DNA of 7,245 nucleotides from assembly GCA_007131535.1 (NCBI GenBank), contig SLQI01000222.1, positions 1 through 7,245 of the forward strand. Reading direction: 5' to 3'. A program made the translations under genes and the position numbers. The notes below the pieces were generated by a model. The model saw only the letters and a list, made by a program, of their open reading frames with translations, made no database searches and was not told the origin of the DNA. Below, piece by piece: positions 7,170 through 7,245 of this stretch (position 1 is the first letter of the stretch; the number at the start of each line of letters is the position of its first letter). Source of the DNA: Balneolales bacterium. GTDB taxonomy: Bacteria > Bacteroidota > Rhodothermia > Balneolales > Natronogracilivirgulaceae.

Positions 7170-7188
7170 CATGGAAAAGAAGAATAAC

Positions 7189-7225
7189 CGCTGAGGGCGC
7201 AGAGTTACTCGCTGAGAATGCAGAG
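7189..7225. repeat. Two 16-base direct repeats of CGCTGAG-N3-GCAGAG
   Basis: The copies are 7189-7204 and 7210-7225, with 13 of 16 bases identical and a 21-base period. Because this lies within 20 bases of the right edge, further copies may follow outside the window. Confidence 0.65.
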
Positions 7226-7245
7226 GGGGAGTACAGTTATCCCTA

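Larger units (their letters stand above)
6932..7245. other. Gene-free right end of the window with repeats
   Basis: No coding region is supported. The first 140 bases are the upstream region of the M14 gene. On the minus strand they contain AT-rich TTTATATCAT (about 6973-6982), which could include a -10-like element, but no paired upstream box is convincing. The remainder contains three separate short repeat clusters, listed individually. Confidence 0.55.

Noticed and set aside
7071..7225. CRISPR array
   Set aside because: Repeat units are 9-16 bases with no uniform spacers, and no cas gene is present.

Overview
The window looks like chromosomal DNA from a Gram-negative bacterium of the FCB group, possibly Balneolota or Rhodothermota. 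The grounds are near-even base composition, no clear Shine-Dalgarno sequences before any gene, an exported M14 peptidase with a lipoprotein-free signal peptide ending in LFAQQ, and intergenic DNA full of short palindromic repeats. This placement is inference, because there is no rRNA or other marker gene here.

Layout. Positions 1-1078 (minus strand) hold most of a peptidase U32 family gene that runs off the left edge. A 164-base AT-rich divergent spacer with a short palindrome follows. On the plus strand, 1243-2511 encodes a radical SAM protein of the spore photoproduct lyase (SPL) family. Only 30 bases later, 2542-3633 encodes a FAD-dependent oxidoreductase resembling the oxidase half of MnmC; the two probably form an operon. 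Positions 3634-4312 are a 679-base spacer between convergent genes. It carries an inverted pair of two-hairpin repeat modules (REP/REPIN-like) and a three-copy hairpin switch-like structure. Positions 4313-6931 (minus strand) encode an 872-residue secreted zinc carboxypeptidase-like protein with a C-terminal glutamine-amidotransferase-like domain. The last 314 bases contain no gene but three different short repeat families.

How the genes may relate. Characterised U32 proteins (TrhP, RlhA) hydroxylate RNA bases, and MnmC acts on the wobble uridine of tRNA. The left half of the window may therefore be an RNA-modification neighbourhood, with an SPL-like radical SAM enzyme of unknown substrate between them. 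That link is inference from family membership and adjacency. The M14 peptidase appears to be an unrelated, separately transcribed gene. No complete, clearly new multi-gene system is visible. The best candidates for a second look are the SPL-like protein in an apparently non-sporulating host, the stand-alone MnmC-oxidase-like protein, and the structured repeats between 3860 and 4289.
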